This document shows positions 25,960 through 39,200 of a stretch of DNA of 64,000 nt, piece by piece; the stretch's first letter is position 1, and each line of letters begins with the position of its first letter. The notes beneath the pieces were generated by a model. The model did not search any database, was not told the DNA's origin, and saw only the letters and a program-made list of their open reading frames with translations. Source of the stretch: Vermamoeba vermiformis. Taxonomy: Eukaryota; Tubulinea; Echinamoebida. Made by a program: the position numbers and the translations under genes. Location of the stretch: contig JBEWZL010000306.1 of NCBI GenBank assembly GCA_045837725.1, forward strand, positions 298,066 through 362,065. The letters are read 5' to 3'.

Positions 25960-28900
25960 ATGTCATTCCCTCGTGCCCCTCGTTTTCCTGCCGAGAAAGG
26001 TAACAACTAATTTAATAATAATTGAAATATTTATTAATGATAAATAGATAACGGTATTCCGGGACCTGGTGCCTACAAAGGCGATCTTCCCGAGACCAAT
26101 AAGGCTCCCAGATTTGGCAAAGCTGATAGATTCCAAGGTTCGTACTTACATTCGCTCATTTATCGAACAATATTTTAATATCGTTGGCACGATAGATAAG
26201 GAACAAGCAGGTCCTAACAACACTTTGCTTCGTTCGTCTTCCAAATCCATCACATCCGAATCTAAAACAAAGGTACGTCAGCTTGACTTCAGATCGAGAT
26301 TAGCATAGTTACTCATATAGTAAATATATAGTCCAAACCCCTCGCATTAAAGAAGGGAACTAGCTTGCTTCAGCTCGAGCACATCATCGAATCTCTTGCC
26401 GAGCAAGTTGTCGCGGTCAAGGATGAGCTTCAGACCAAGGACGAGAGCGTCACTCTCTTCAAGGATGAGCTCAACAAACTTAACTCCGAGATCAACTCCA
26501 CTATGGATGCTCTCGAGTTGAGCAAGAAGGAGAACGCTGCTTTGACTTCCGAGCGTCAAGATCTTTTGCTTCAAATCCAAGCCAACAACGAGCGTATTAC
26601 TGCTTTGGAAGGCTTGAAGGTCGACATCGCTCGTGTCGAGGGCGAGCTCAAGAACACTACAGAGGCCAAGATCCAAGTAGAACAACAGTTAGCTGCTATG
26701 ACTTCTCGTGCCGAAGATCTCACCTCGCAACTCAACAACACTACTACTCGTCTTACCGAAACGCAAGCCACCCTCGAGGCCACCCAATCACAGCTCGCTG
26801 CTTTGCGTGAAGAGCACAGCGCTACTCAAGTTACGCTCAAGAACACCGCCGAAGAGAAGGAACAAGCCTTGGCCCGCATTGCTTCGCTCGAAGGCGAAGT
26901 GTCTTCCTTGACCTCCACTATTCAACAAATCGAAGCTACAGTTGCCTCCACTCAATCCGAGCTCGAGCGAACTCAATCCTCTTTGGAGCAGACCATCGTT
27001 GAGAAGCAGACCCTCGAGAACAGAGTTGAGGACTTGACCGCTCAACTCACTGCCACTCGTGAAGAATTGGCTTCAACTATCAAGTCATTCACTGAAGAGC
27101 TTGCCAACGAGCGCGAGACTTTGCGCATTACCCGCGAAGAGCTCACTGGCACTCAGACTACTTTGGCAGAGACTCGTCAATCCTTGGAGTCTACCACCGC
27201 TTCATTGGACTCTACTCGCGCAGAGCTCTCCAACACCACCGAGCAACTCACTGAACGCACTTCTGAACTTGAATCGACCAAGACTCGCGTCGAAGAACTC
27301 TCTGGTGAACTCTCAGCAACTCAAGCAACTTTGCAATCGACCACTGAACAAAAAGAACAAGCTCTTGAACGCATTGCTACTCTTGAGGGTGAAGTGAACT
27401 CGTTGACTACTCTTCAAAGCGAGTTGTCCGCCCAATTGAACGAGACTAGCACTCGCCTCAGCGAGACACAAGCCACTCTCGAGTCTACTCAAGCCGAACT
27501 TGCCGCTACTCGCGAGCAACTTGCCTCTTCCGAGTCATCCCTTCAGATCACCACCGAAGAGAAGCAACAGGCTCTTGAGCGCATAGCTGCTCTTGAAGGC
27601 GAGGTCTCATCGTTGACCTCTACTGTTCAACAACTCGAGTCTTCTTTGGCTTCAACTAAGTCCGAGCTCGAGCAGACCCAAGCTACCCTCGAACAGACCA
27701 TCAGCGAGAAGCAGTCATTGGAGCGCCGAGTTGAAGAGCTTACTCAAGAGCTCGCCACTACTCGCGAAGAGCTCACCGGTCAATTGAACGACACTAACGC
27801 TCGTCTTGCTGAGACCCAAGCTACTCTCGAGTCCACTCAATCCACACTTGCTTCTACTAGCGACGAGCTTGCCACTACTCGTGCTACTCTCCAAACCACT
27901 AGCGAGGAGAAGCAACAAGCGCTCGAACGCATCGCCACTCTTGAAGGCGAAGCTGTCGCTCTTAACACACAGATCCAAGAGCTCGAGGCCAACCTTTCTT
28001 CTACCAAGTCAGATCTCGAACGCACTCAATCCAGCCTGGACCAAACCATCTCCGAGAAACAAGCTCTCGAAGGCAGAGTTGAAGACCTCAACGGTCAGCT
28101 CGCTGCTACTCGCGAGGAGTTAGCTGCCACCATCGAAAAGTACACCGTTGAGTTGACTACTCTTCAAGGTCAATTCACTCAACTCTCTGAAGAGCTCAAG
28201 TCTACTTTGGAGGCTAAGCTCAAGGTTGAGAGTGAGTTGTTGGAGGCTCAACAGTCAATCGAGCGCCTTGAATCCGACTTGCGCGACACTCGTTCTACTT
28301 TGGACTCTACTCGCACTGAATTGGGCGAGACCAAGACTGACCTTGAGGCCACTCGCTTCACGTTGCAAGCTACCGTCCGTGAGCGCGATGGTGCCAAGAC
28401 CACTATTGGTGAATTGGAGAAGAAGCTCGATCAGACCATCAGCAACTTGAACTTCACTGAACAGATCCGTGCCGAGCTTGAAACCGAGAAGCGCACCTTG
28501 TTGAAGGAGAACAACGAACTCACTTCTTCTCTTCAATTGACTTCTGTCCAGCTCAGCGACGTTCAAGGCACTCTCCGCACCGTTCGCGAGCAACTCTCTA
28601 CTGTTACTGCTCGCCGCGACAAGTTGCAAGAAGAGCTTGAAGGCACCATCAAGTCTCACAACGACACCACCGCCAAGATGCAAGGCGAGATCGAGTCTTT
28701 GATTGGCGACTTGAAGACTGCCAAGCAAGCCAAGCACGCTATGGAACAAGAGGTCGACGAGCTCAGCTATCAAGTCGAGACTCTCAACAAGAACCTCCGT
28801 GGTCTTCAAAACGACTTGAAGATGACCAACGACTTGAAACAGAACCTCGAAGTTGAGAACGTTCACTTCAAGATTCAATTCAACCGTGTCCAAGCCGAAC

Positions 28901-31712
28901 TCGATTCGCTCAAAGTCACCACCAAGGACATCTCCGAACAGTTGGAAGAGGCCCAGAAGGAGCTCGCCGAGACTCGCAGCGAATTATCTCGCACTCAATC
29001 GTCCAAGCAAGCCCTCAATAAGGATTACGAAGCCTCCGTTCAACGCGGCATCGAATTGGATACTGAATTGGCTGCCCTCAAGGCCAAGCTCACCGAAACT
29101 GAGCACGAGCTCGCCTCTACTATCGAGTCCTTCAAGGCCAAGTTGGAGCAAGCCAGCTCCGAGAAGAAAGCTCTTGAGGGTCGTGTTGAGGACTTGACTG
29201 CCCAACTCACCGCCACTCGCGAAGAATTGGCTTCAACTATCAAGTCATTCACTGAAGAGCTTGCCAACGAGCGTGAAACTTTGCGCGTTACTTCTGAAGA
29301 GCTTGCGGACACCAAGACTTCTTGGCAAGAAACTCGCCGTCAATTGGAGTCTACCACCGCTTCATTGGACTCTACTCGCGCAGAGCTCTCCAACACCACT
29401 GAACAACTCACTGAACGCACTTCTGAACTTGAATCGACCAAGATTCGTGTCGAAGAGCTCTCTGGTGAACTCTCAGCGACTCAAGCAACTCTGCAATCAA
29501 CCACTGAACAAAAAGAACAAGCTCTTGAACGCATTGCCACTCTTGAGAGCGAGGCTGCTACTTTGACCTCCACCGTTCAACAACTCGAGTCAGATCTCTC
29601 CTCTACTAGATCCGAACTTGAGCGCATCCAAAACGACTTGGAGCGAACCATCGTCGAGAAGCAGACCCTTGAGAACAGAGTTGAGGACTTGAGTGCCCAA
29701 CTCACCGCCACTCGCGAAGAATTGGCCTCTACTGTTCAAGCTCGCGACGAACTCTCTGCTCAATTGGCTTCCAAGTCTGAAGAGTGCGCTACTTTGCAAC
29801 AAACTCAAGAGCAAACCAGCGCCGATCTCTCTGCTGCTCGTGAGGAGTTGTCTCGTCTCCAGTCCTCTTTGAGCGACGTTACCGCCAGAGCCGACAAGTT
29901 GTCCGAAGAGTTGAGTGCTACTACCTCCGAAGTCTCTGCTGCCAACGAGCGCATCGCTCACTTCGAACAAGAACTCAGCGAGGCCAAGTCACGCAGCGAC
30001 AAGCTCGACCAAGAGTTGTCTGAGGCTCAAGCTCGCGGTGCTCAACTCGACCAAGAGCTTGCTGAAGTCAAGGCTGAGTCTGCTCGTCTTGCTGAAGAAT
30101 TGGCTTCTTCCCGATCACGTGGTGACAAGCTCGACGAAGAGCTCTCCAGCGCCAAGGCTGAGTCTGCTCGCATTGGTGAAGAGCTCACTGAATCTCGCCA
30201 AGCTGTTGAAGGTCTTCGCAGCGAATTGGACTCGCGCGAACAACGATTCAACGAAGAACGTGAAGCCCTCGAGAGACAAGTCGCTGAATGGAAGGCCAAG
30301 TTTGAACACCAAGAGACCAAGATGAAGGAGTTCACTGAAAACTACACCGAGCTGTTCAACACTAGCCAATCACAACTCGAGCTCATCGAGAACTTGCGTC
30401 AAGTCAACAACGAGTCTCAGACCCAGATTGAGACCCTGGTTCAATCTCGCGACGAAGCCACTCGCAATCTTGAGAGCTACAAGCAAGTGGTGGCTGAGAG
30501 CAGCGCTACTTACGAGGCCAGCATCAAGACCCTCAACGAGTTGACCGAGAAGCTCCAAGCCGAGAACAACGCCATTGATTCCGATCGATCTCAATTGCGC
30601 GATGAAATTGCTCGTTTGAACTCTGCCAAGGCTGAAGTCGAGTCAGATCTGTCTTCCAAGAACAACGAGATTGAACGCCTCAACAAGCGTGTTGCTACCT
30701 TGGAACAACAAATTGAAGCTGATGCTAAGCGCAGTCCTGCAGTCTTCCAACAGCGTCTCGTTGAGAAGGAGGAAGTTATTACTAAGCTCCTCAACGAACT
30801 TGAGAGATCTGAACAACAACTCAAGAAGGAGAAGGAATTGACTGCCAAGCTTCAATACGACATTCAAGAAGCTGCTCGTAACAACGTAAGCACTATGATA
30901 TGTTATACAATCGGTTTAATATTAACTCTATTGTTTTAGTTGACTTCTAAGGACAAGTCCAGCGAGAGCCACGTCGAGATGCAACGTACCATTACTCGCT
31001 TGAACCTCGAGTTGCGCAGCACTAAGGATGCTTTGGAACGCGAGAGAGAGAAGGTCCGCACTCGCGAGAACAAGATTGAGGGCATCAAGGTTGGCGAAGA
31101 AAAGGCCGTTAAGGATCTGACCTCGCAAGCCGAGAAGAACAAGCAACTCAAGGAGAAGTTGGTCCAAAAGGAGAAGGACTTGGTTGCCTTGAACGAGAAG
31201 TACAAGAAGTTGGAAACTCGTGCTGTTGAATTGCGTGACGAGTTGGATGCGATGAAGAAGGAGAACTCGCAAGTCTTGGCGATGCGCGATGACCTTATTC
31301 GTTTGAAGAACGACAATGAGTTGCTCAAGAAGCTCAAGGAAGAGGATGATGCTGTAAGTAACTTCAACATTTTTTTTCGTTACGAATCTGAAACTGATCC
31401 GAATCTGTTTAGCAAATCAAGGAGCTTATGGAGAGCAACAGCCAACTTGCTGGTCATGGCAACGAGAAGCAAAAGATCCAAATGCAGCACAAGCTCTTGA
31501 AGGAGAACCAACAACTCAAGAAAGAGAAGGTCGTGTTGCAAGAACAGATCGAGAAGGCCAAGCTTAACATTTTCAAGCTCGAAACTAGCTTGTCCAAGTA
31601 CGTCGCTAAGGACAACGCTTTGTTGCCTGCCTCCGTTAAGAAGCCTATTTCTGTCTCAACGCGCACTTTATCGGCGAGCACTGGCATCATCCAAGCCAAC
31701 CCTTCGATCTAA
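25960..31712 (+). CDS. HMMR: HMMR/RHAMM homologue, giant coiled-coil spindle protein (1,824 aa)
   Basis: Six exons join in frame: 25960-25999, 26048-26137, 26196-26272, 26332-30885, 30940-31353 and 31413-31712. The N-terminus MSFPRAPRFPAEKDNGIPGP, then GAYKGDL and RFGKADRFQ, matches the start of animal HMMR (MSFPKAPLKRF ... SPGAYD ... F.KSQRF). Near the C-terminus SQLAGHGNEKQKIQMQHKLL matches the family's GHQNLKQKI.HV.KLK segment, which in animals targets the centrosome and is shared with KIF15-type proteins. Between them lie some 1,600 residues of continuous coiled coil unusually rich in Thr and Ser (TREELASTIKSFTEEL, TRAELSNTTEQLTE). Human HMMR is about 720 residues, so this is over twice as long. 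It probably binds microtubules and organises spindle poles. A segment of about 400 bp at 27000 is repeated near 29160. Its highly expressed-type codon choice is strong. Confidence 0.86.
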
Positions 31713-31792
31713 AACAATTTTGTCTTCACCCATGTATTATAGTATGTAATTAATAAAACCCGTTTAATATTAAAACTGTTGCTACAATTGCC

Positions 31793-34700
31793 TTAATCAT
31801 CGTCTTCATCCGTAATGATGTCGTCTTCGTTGTTATTGTTTTTCTTTGATGTCTTTTTCTTTGCAGGAGGAGCTTTCTTCTTTGGCTTCTCTTTTTTCTC
31901 ATTAGTATTGTTGTTATTCTTAATTTCGAGCGATCTATTCAACTCTCCGACCGTGAGTGCTGAAAAACTTCCAGATTTGGCCAACATTGCTGGACGACTT
32001 TGTGGAAGTGCGACGCTCGGTTGATAGGTCTCAGGGTCATATTCGACGCAACTATCAGTCGGCAAGTTGTTGTTTCTCAAATAGACCTTGTGATCGATCG
32101 AATTTCTCACGACGAATCGCACGATGCAGATCTGCTTTGTTTGGCCTTGTCGGTGAGCTCGACCAATCGCTTGCAACTCAATCGCTTGTGCTTCTTTTTT
32201 CGTGCCGCGGACCGGATCTACAACCAACGGTGAGTTACGTACTAAACGTTACTATTAATATGAAGCTACTGACCTAACAATATGATGTGGGTGGCAGCGA
32301 TCAAGTTGGTGCCAGCAGCAGTTTTGTCGAGTGACAACATGATCACTTTGACATCTTCTTCGGCGTTCTTGAAATCTTCAATAGCTTTCGTCTTCATGTA
32401 CACATTGCTAATACCGAATCGTCAGTGTCTAATGGGCACTTGATAATACTGTTGCTGACTTACCCCGTGACAAACGTTGACTTGATGCCGTGGTCCTTTA
32501 GAATTGCGGCTGTTTCAGTCAATGTGGCATCGAACTGCGAAAATATTCAGTATTAGAAACCAATCATTGACGAGCATCGAGACGTACCTGCGAGAACATG
32601 ATGACGCGACTCTCGGGCTTCTCTCGCAACAAGTTCTTCATGTACAAAATCATCTCGGTCAACTTCGTGCCGTGCTTTTCTTGCAACTTCAAGTACTCTT
32701 GTTTTTCTTCCGACAGACTCTACAAGGCACAACGGTCATACTTGTAATTAGAGATATTTATCATTGAGCGAATATTACCTTGTCGTTCGTACGTGCGTCG
32801 TAAGTGTCACGCTGAAAAATGAATATTTTGTTATAGATTTGTAGAGCGTAATTGTTAAATGTACGCACCTCCAACTCCAATATCTTCAATACATTTCGCG
32901 CGACATTCAAAGCCTTTTGACTGGTGTCCAACATGCTCTCATGCCAGCGGAGATTTCGCTTCAATTGCAACTTCTCGTCTTCTGTGAGCTGTCTGTTGTT
33001 GTTATACTCGTATCTCAATCGCTCGACTTCAGTGGTCAAGTTGGTGACTGAGGCTTCTTTTCTTGGAATGAGGCCCTAGGACTGAGATCAGATCGAACTT
33101 AAAACAATAATAAGATACGTTTTACCGTCAAATTAGTGATATTATTAATCATTAACTGCCGCAGGTTATTTCGCGAATGATTGAAAGAGCAGCTTTCGAG
33201 CTGGCTGTATTCTATCGCAATAAAAGTTAATAATGCCAACCCAAATAATTATTTTGAAAATTCGTACCATGTTGATCGTGCAAGCTCATGTAAATAGCGC
33301 GCTCAATGTTAGATAGTTCAACGAATTTGACTTCATCGACCGTATCGGGGATGGTCAGTTCTTCTTTGACACTTTCTTTCGTGTTGCGCCAAAAATAATC
33401 TTTGAGCACCAACTCTGTTTGGAACTCACTGGAAATAAGGTTAACGCAAGTAATTATACAGCTGTAATAATTTAAGTTCACGTACAGTTGTCCTTTATCT
33501 TCCGCGAGTTTGCATCCAATGAATTCTTTTATGCTGTCCAAACAGCGACTACTCAAAGGTTAGTAGTTATTTAGCATCATATTGGTACGTACTAATAGGC
33601 AAATGGCGTGGCAGTGACGTACCACTTGAAGCGGGCTTGCATTTGGGCAATAAAATCTGAAAAAAAAATCACGTGTTAAGCGTCATATTGAGTGCACTAG
33701 AGCGTACCTCCATGAGGGGTGGCATATATTATATCATGCCCTTCATCGAGTACTATGCGGTGCCAATAAAAGTGATCGAGAATAGGGCACGAAGCGCTAT
33801 AATCTTTCGACTTCTTGATTGGTTTTAGAGCACTCTGGACTTGCTTGTTTCGTTGCGTCCAATCAATGTTCGTCGCATCAAACTTCTTGTCCACTTTTGT
33901 GCCCGGCAAACAGCAGTAGTTTGGTGTCTCAAACAGCTGATAGACGCAGATAATAATGTCGTACTCGCTTCTCACTTTCTCGTAGGTCAATGCGCGCAGT
34001 TGAGTGATGGTGTTGATCACGTAGACTTTCAAGCTGGTGGCTCGTTCAATCTCATCTTGCCACTGTTTGGACAAGTGATTGGGGCACATGACCAGTGTCG
34101 CACGTGTTTCAATGAGTGTCGGATGCGGATCCAGCTGTTCTTTTGGAGGTGAAGCCAAAACCAGACCAAGAACTAACGAAAGGTTTGTTGTTAATAATAT
34201 GTAGCGATTGTATGATACTTGCCTTCAAAGGTCTTTCCCAAGCCGACCTCATCGCCCAAAATTCCACCTCTGATCTTCTCTGTAAAGATGAAGTTCTTCA
34301 AGAAGGCAGGGGACACGAGTTGTCTGTTGGAAAAATCGAAGTACAATTTTGAGCCACGCCAGCGAAGGGCAGTGCAGAACGATACATCTGTTACATGGCG
34401 GTGTTAACAGAAGTACTTAGGTGTCTGCTCGATCCAACTCGTAACTTACCTTGATCCGCTTGATCTTCGATCGATTTCATCCACGTAACGGCATCTAATT
34501 GATATTTGAACAATTTGATTTCTTCTTTGAATCCATCGGGCTGTCGTTGTGCGGTAACAGATTTCTATTGAAAAACATGTCAGAACTATTTCTGGATCCG
34601 CTGCAACAGTTCAAACTACACAAACTTACCATGGGTCTGCTAACGTAATCTAACTGTTGCGCTGCCACGCCAATTTTAGAAGTGCGCCACTCGGAGCCAA

Positions 34701-35547
34701 CCCGGTCAATAACCAAAGGCATATTGACCACTTTTTGACCTTCCAGGACGTAATCGTCGAAGCTAAATAATGAGTATTAGTAAAATATTAATATGCCTTT
34801 CGATATCGGATAGTATATGCGTACTTTTTGATATTGAGGTACACGACCAATTTCCAAATGCGTTGCCCAAAATCTCGCTGCAGTTCTCTCATGTACATTT
34901 TCCTTTTATCTGCGATTGCGAGTTCGTCGTACGAAATTTCAGTCAATTCGGATTTCCACAGCGGCGAAGGGGCATTGAATGCTGAGGCTGGCAAGTCAAC
35001 AAAAGTCATGGCAACTAGTTCTCCGTCACTATCCAGTAGTTCCTGATATAATTAGCTCTTAATCAAAGTGGTATGGTGGTATTAATTTAAAAGCTATTAC
35101 CACATTTTTCGTTCGCATGACTCTTTTCAATTTCACCGCTTGCCCCAGATGCACCGGATCTTCGTGCCATATTTTAATTTCTTCTTTGTTTTCCTCTATC
35201 TCAACATCCTCATTAGCATAGTACATGAAGCCATTGTAATGATGCCGCTGGTCGTCAGGATGAAGACGGAGGTTTCGATATAATCTTGGACATTCAGCCA
35301 AATAATACGTATCGAATTCTATCCAGGCGAATATATCCTCTTGACCAACACGGAACCATTGACGACAAACGGATGCTGCTTGAAGAACATTTTCGCGATC
35401 CAGTTGTCGAAATATCTTCAGAACAATTTCGTCTGGCAATATATTCTCTTCGTTATTTAAACTCGAAAATATTTCTAATTTAAATTTTTTAGCCGGTTTT
35501 TCTTCTTCTGGCTGTTTTTCGGCCTTTCTCTTCTTGCCTCGTGGCAT
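31793..35547 (-). CDS. F-box and SNF2-family helicase fusion protein
   Basis: The start at 35547 gives MPRGKKRKAEKQPEEEKPAK, a basic nuclear signal, then an F-box at about residues 36-80 (ILPDEIVLKIFRQLDRENVL...VCRQWFRV). The SNF2 helicase follows in many small exons: motif I GGILGDEVGLGKTFE, Ia ATLVMCPNHLSKQW, II VLDEGH, III YVTATPF, and in the C-terminal half motif VI ELQAIGRAHRQGQTKQ. The C-terminal tail is Lys/Asn/Asp-rich (KKKTSKKNNNNEDD) and ends at 31793. SNF2 proteins move DNA or nucleosomes using ATP; the F-box suggests recruitment of an SCF ubiquitin ligase, as in the plant and slime-mould F-box/SNF2 group related to Rad5/HLTF-like enzymes. I see no RING finger in the insert between the helicase lobes. 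At least ten introns of 45-70 bp interrupt it. Confidence 0.85.
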
Positions 35548-36024
35548 CTGTGAACAATTAGCTTGACTACCCCGCAATTTACAATCAATAAATTAGCAGG
35601 AAAAAAACTATCAATAATTGATCGATAAAGATAGGCCAGGGATACTGTTGGGTGCATTGATCGGACATGTCCGCCCCTTACATTTAATTATAAAATAAGT
35701 TCATACCTCGAGTTGTAGTAATAATTCCCCTCGGGTGTTGGTGTGATGTTTGTTGTGCTAAAAAAACCAATGCATTTTTGAACCAAAGTGTCAACGCCGC
35801 ATTTCCAAGAATAAATGTGATGTTCGCAACAAAACACTAATGGCTTATCGGTCCGCTGGTTTGCACATACCGGATTAATTGAGTTTGAACGGTGATAGTT
35901 AAAAGAGTAATCCACTAGAATTAAACTTTGATAGGCGGTTAGGGTTTATAATTACCATTTATTATAGTCAACGTGGCCGTTGATCTCGTCTAACAAACCG
36001 ACGTTAATATTAATTACAAAAAAT
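35548..36024. other. Intergenic region with a weak open frame
   Basis: About 480 bp between transaldolase and the helicase gene. A minus-strand open frame at 35688-35915 holds several Cys and His residues but has no known domain, no good splice link to either neighbour and AT-rich codons. I treat it as transaldolase 3' region plus helicase promoter. Confidence 0.4.
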
Positions 36025-37518
36025 TTAGTGCTTGGCAAGCTTCTCGCGGATCAAACCCTCGAGCTTAATGGTGTCCTTAGCGAAGAGACGAATACCCTCC
36101 TATTATAATATCCCTCGTAGTTAGTACATGTAATATTATTCCAAGAATAAGTAAGTACTTACGGGCAACTTGGCGGATGCGCAAGCGTCCTCACCGAGAG
36201 CATAACGGAAGCTCTTCTCGTCGTAAGAAACTTTTTGGAGGTCCAAACCCTTGGCACCTTCAGCATCCAAACGCTTAGTAACGTGTTCAGTGCTGGCAGC
36301 GAGCTCTTGCAACAATTTAGGAGAGATAGTCAAGAAGTCGCATCCGGCCAAAGCCAACACTTCTTCCTTGGATCTGAATGAGGCACCCATAACTAGGCAG
36401 ATATTAGAATATACATTGAAGAGGTGGTTTAATCTATTTTACGTACCAATGGTCTTGTAACCGAACTTCTTGTAGTAGTTGAAGATCTGAGTCACGGAGG
36501 CAACACCAGGGTCTTCGGAGACAGGGATGTCCTTGCCGTTCTCTTTCTTCCAGAAGTCCAAAATACGACCAACGAAGGGGCTGATCAAAGTAACGCCTAA
36601 GAACAACGGGTCAGTAAGTCGTGCCACGATCCACAAAAGTGTTGGCAATTAACAAACTGATTGATTGTCAAGTGCCAAGTAATTATAGTACTTTGTTATA
36701 ACGTACCAGCTTCAGCAGCAGCAACGGCTTGAGCAAAAGAGAACAAGAGAGTCATGTTGGTGTGGATGCCTTCAGATTCCAACTTCTTGGCGGCTTGAAT
36801 ACCTTCCCAAGTGCTGGCAATCTTGAACAAGACGCGCTTGCCAGTATCAATACCAGCGTCTAAGTAAAAGAAAATTAGCGTAAGTTCCAGAATCAAATAG
36901 ATCGGGTAAGGTCCGAAGTTTGTGTTGCAATAATCGAATATCGCGTGGCTTATCGATAATATAATAATAGGTGCATTAAAGGTAATTATTGAAAATTTAA
37001 TATGAGCTCGATTTCGAAATAGAGGAGGCTCCAGAAGATTCGAAGCGTGCACAGCCTGACATCTTCGCAAAAATCTGAAATATCTAAATTAAACTTACCT
37101 TCGTAAAGCTTCTTAAGCTCGTAGCACTTCTTGAGGGTTCCTTCGGTATCATAGCTCAATCTGGCGTCAATCTCGGTGGAAACGCGGCCAGGAACGATTT
37201 TCAAAATCTCAATGCCAAAGTTGACGGCCAATTTATCGAGAGCGTAAGAGACTTGTTCGTCGATGTTTTGAGACTTGGAGCGAGCATATTCCAAGGCGTT
37301 GTCGAACAAATGTTTGTAAGCCTCCATTGAAGCAGAAGCGAAGAGCAACTGTGCGTCCAATATTATTAATAATATTCTTGATATTATGGATAATTAGCAG
37401 GACTTACTGAAGGGTTGGTGGTCGCATCTTGGGGCTTGAGAGCGGTGAACGAGTTGAAGTCACCACTGTCAGCTACGACGGTGGTCATAGTCTTCAATTG
37501 ATCGAGTTGAGTAGTCAT
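36025..37518 (-). CDS. tal: Transaldolase
   Basis: Transaldolase of the non-oxidative pentose phosphate pathway transfers a three-carbon dihydroxyacetone unit between sugar phosphates in the cytosol. The start at 37518 gives [20 protein letters not shown], then the family hallmark PQDATTNPS. The remaining exons read [40 protein letters not shown], then [20 protein letters not shown] with the catalytic Schiff-base Lys in [24 protein letters not shown] and [20 protein letters not shown] follow, ending LIREKLAKH at 36025. Six exons are separated by introns of 40-200 bp. The length of about 330 residues equals the eukaryotic enzyme. No key residue is missing. Confidence 0.95.
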
Positions 37519-37808
37519 TATTGTGTTGATATTGATGCGTGTGCTTCAGATAGAACAAAAAACAGAAAAAATGAACTTTGTCAGACGGCGTTTTTTATCG
37601 CGTGGAATCTTCTAGATCGCAATTATCAAAAGGTCAAGTTTATTGAACCATACTATAATAAGTATATTGCAATATACCCACTTCAATTCCCTGCAATTGC
37701 ACGATGAGGAAGATGCTGCCGTCACGCCGCTGAAATTTTTTGAAGACCGCTAAAAAGCCAAGCACCACAACCACAGGTCAAGCCACAAATCGTTAAATTC
37801 AATCTATT

Positions 37809-39039
37809 ATGTCATCTGCGCAAGATGTAGAGACTGTGGACACATTGGCAGCGATGTTCTCCAATCTCGATCGCGACGTAATAATGAAAGTACTGCAGTC
37901 GTGCGGAGGCAATGCGGATCGCGCAATTGAAAAATTATTAGCAGTGTCAGATAACCCTGCAGTGTTGGACTCTATACAGGTAAGTTGAATTGTTACCCAA
38001 ATTGTCACGATAATTTTCGAAAATTAGAAAAATTAATTCTCCTGCTTATTTGAATTAAATCCCCTCTTCCTTAACTTAATATAATGCAAAAGGGACGATA
38101 TTATTATATTTAAAATTGCAAATCTTAATAACATTTTTTGGTTCCGTATCATGAGCTGTGGGCATTGACTGCTTCCTTTACAGACCTCAGAGGCCAATCA
38201 AATGGCACAAGACGAGGCCTTGGCACGTGAACTACAGCGCGAAATAACTCGAGCACAAGTAGCTGCGAGACCAAGGCCAGCTCAGCCACCACAAAGAGCA
38301 CGTGTCGCTCATGCTTATAACGAGAACGAGTACGGTACGCAATATGAATAACTTATAGTACTCGGTGGTTATTGTGTTATTATGTATTGATAGTAACACT
38401 GCGTAATTTAGAGGACTCGGATGATTTCGGCTTTACAGAGGCATTGTCAGATCTGGGCAATTGTAAGTATTCGGTTGTAATAATAAGGCTTTGTGCCTTA
38501 GTGTTAGTACATAGAGGGCCATATCATTAATAACTCGTGTAGCGGTCACGAAAACATTCGAGAATTTGTTCTCTTCAATTGGAAAAAAGCTGAATCCGAA
38601 CAAGCAGAAGGACGCAGGACAATACAAGTAAGTTAATTTGATACCAAGTCATGCACACAAATCACAGCTCCTCGAGAGAGTGTACCACAATAGTTATCTC
38701 TGAGTTACTTTTGTGCGTTACATGGATGGGATGCGGCGTTAGTTTTGAATTATTGGTTCTCCCTGATTATAAAAATGGTTATTTGCACGTCAGTCTTAGT
38801 ACCCCTTGCTGTTAACACCAAGACAAATGAGAGAACATTTTTTTTTTTGGCAGTTTGGTTCTGCGATCTACAACCCGTTACTAATTCGACTATAGGGCCG
38901 TTGCTGCGCAAGAAGAAGACGAATCGCACGTTGTAGAATTTGATTCGTCGTTGACCCATCGCGAGAAACATGAACCGACTGAGGTCAGTTTAGAAGATAA
39001 ACGACTAACGCGTCGCAACGAATCCAAAAAAGAGAAGTA
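37809..39039 (+). CDS. CUE/UBA-like ubiquitin-binding domain protein
   Basis: The start at 37809 gives MSSAQDVETVDTLAAMFSNL followed by DRDVIMKVLQSCGGNADRAIEKLLAVSD, the three-helix CUE pattern (M F.nlD...I..vL....GN.d.AI..LL) that binds mono-ubiquitin. After an intron comes TSEANQMAQDEALARELQRE, a short helical linker and a Pro/Arg stretch (AARPRPAQPPQRARVAHAYN). Further small exons encode DSDDFGFTEALSDLGN and VTKTFENLFSSIGKKLNPNK, and the last exon ends RNESKKEK at 39039. The total is about 220 residues. This layout recalls CUE adaptor proteins of protein sorting and degradation, but I cannot name the orthologue. It starts about 290 bp from the divergent transaldolase gene and converges on rad9 with a 160-bp gap. 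Confidence 0.7.
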
Positions 39040-39200
39040 AAAGCGGCGATGTCGTGGTACGCCGCAAAGAGAGCGCCACTATGTGAATATTGTAAATAAA
39101 TGATGCCAATCATACTGGCTTTTGTATACCGAGCTAGATCCGTACAGTTAATCTTTATTTTTCTTATTTACAATACTATTTATATCAAACTATGTACTAA

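Noticed and set aside
26365-30885. Many long open frames on the opposite strand and other phases of the coiled-coil exon
   Set aside because: They are shadows caused by the GC-rich third positions and repeated Glu, Leu and Thr codons of the HMMR-like gene.
35688-35915. Minus-strand frame with several Cys and His residues
   Set aside because: Cys spacing fits no known finger, the codons are AT-rich and there is no convincing splice link to a neighbour.
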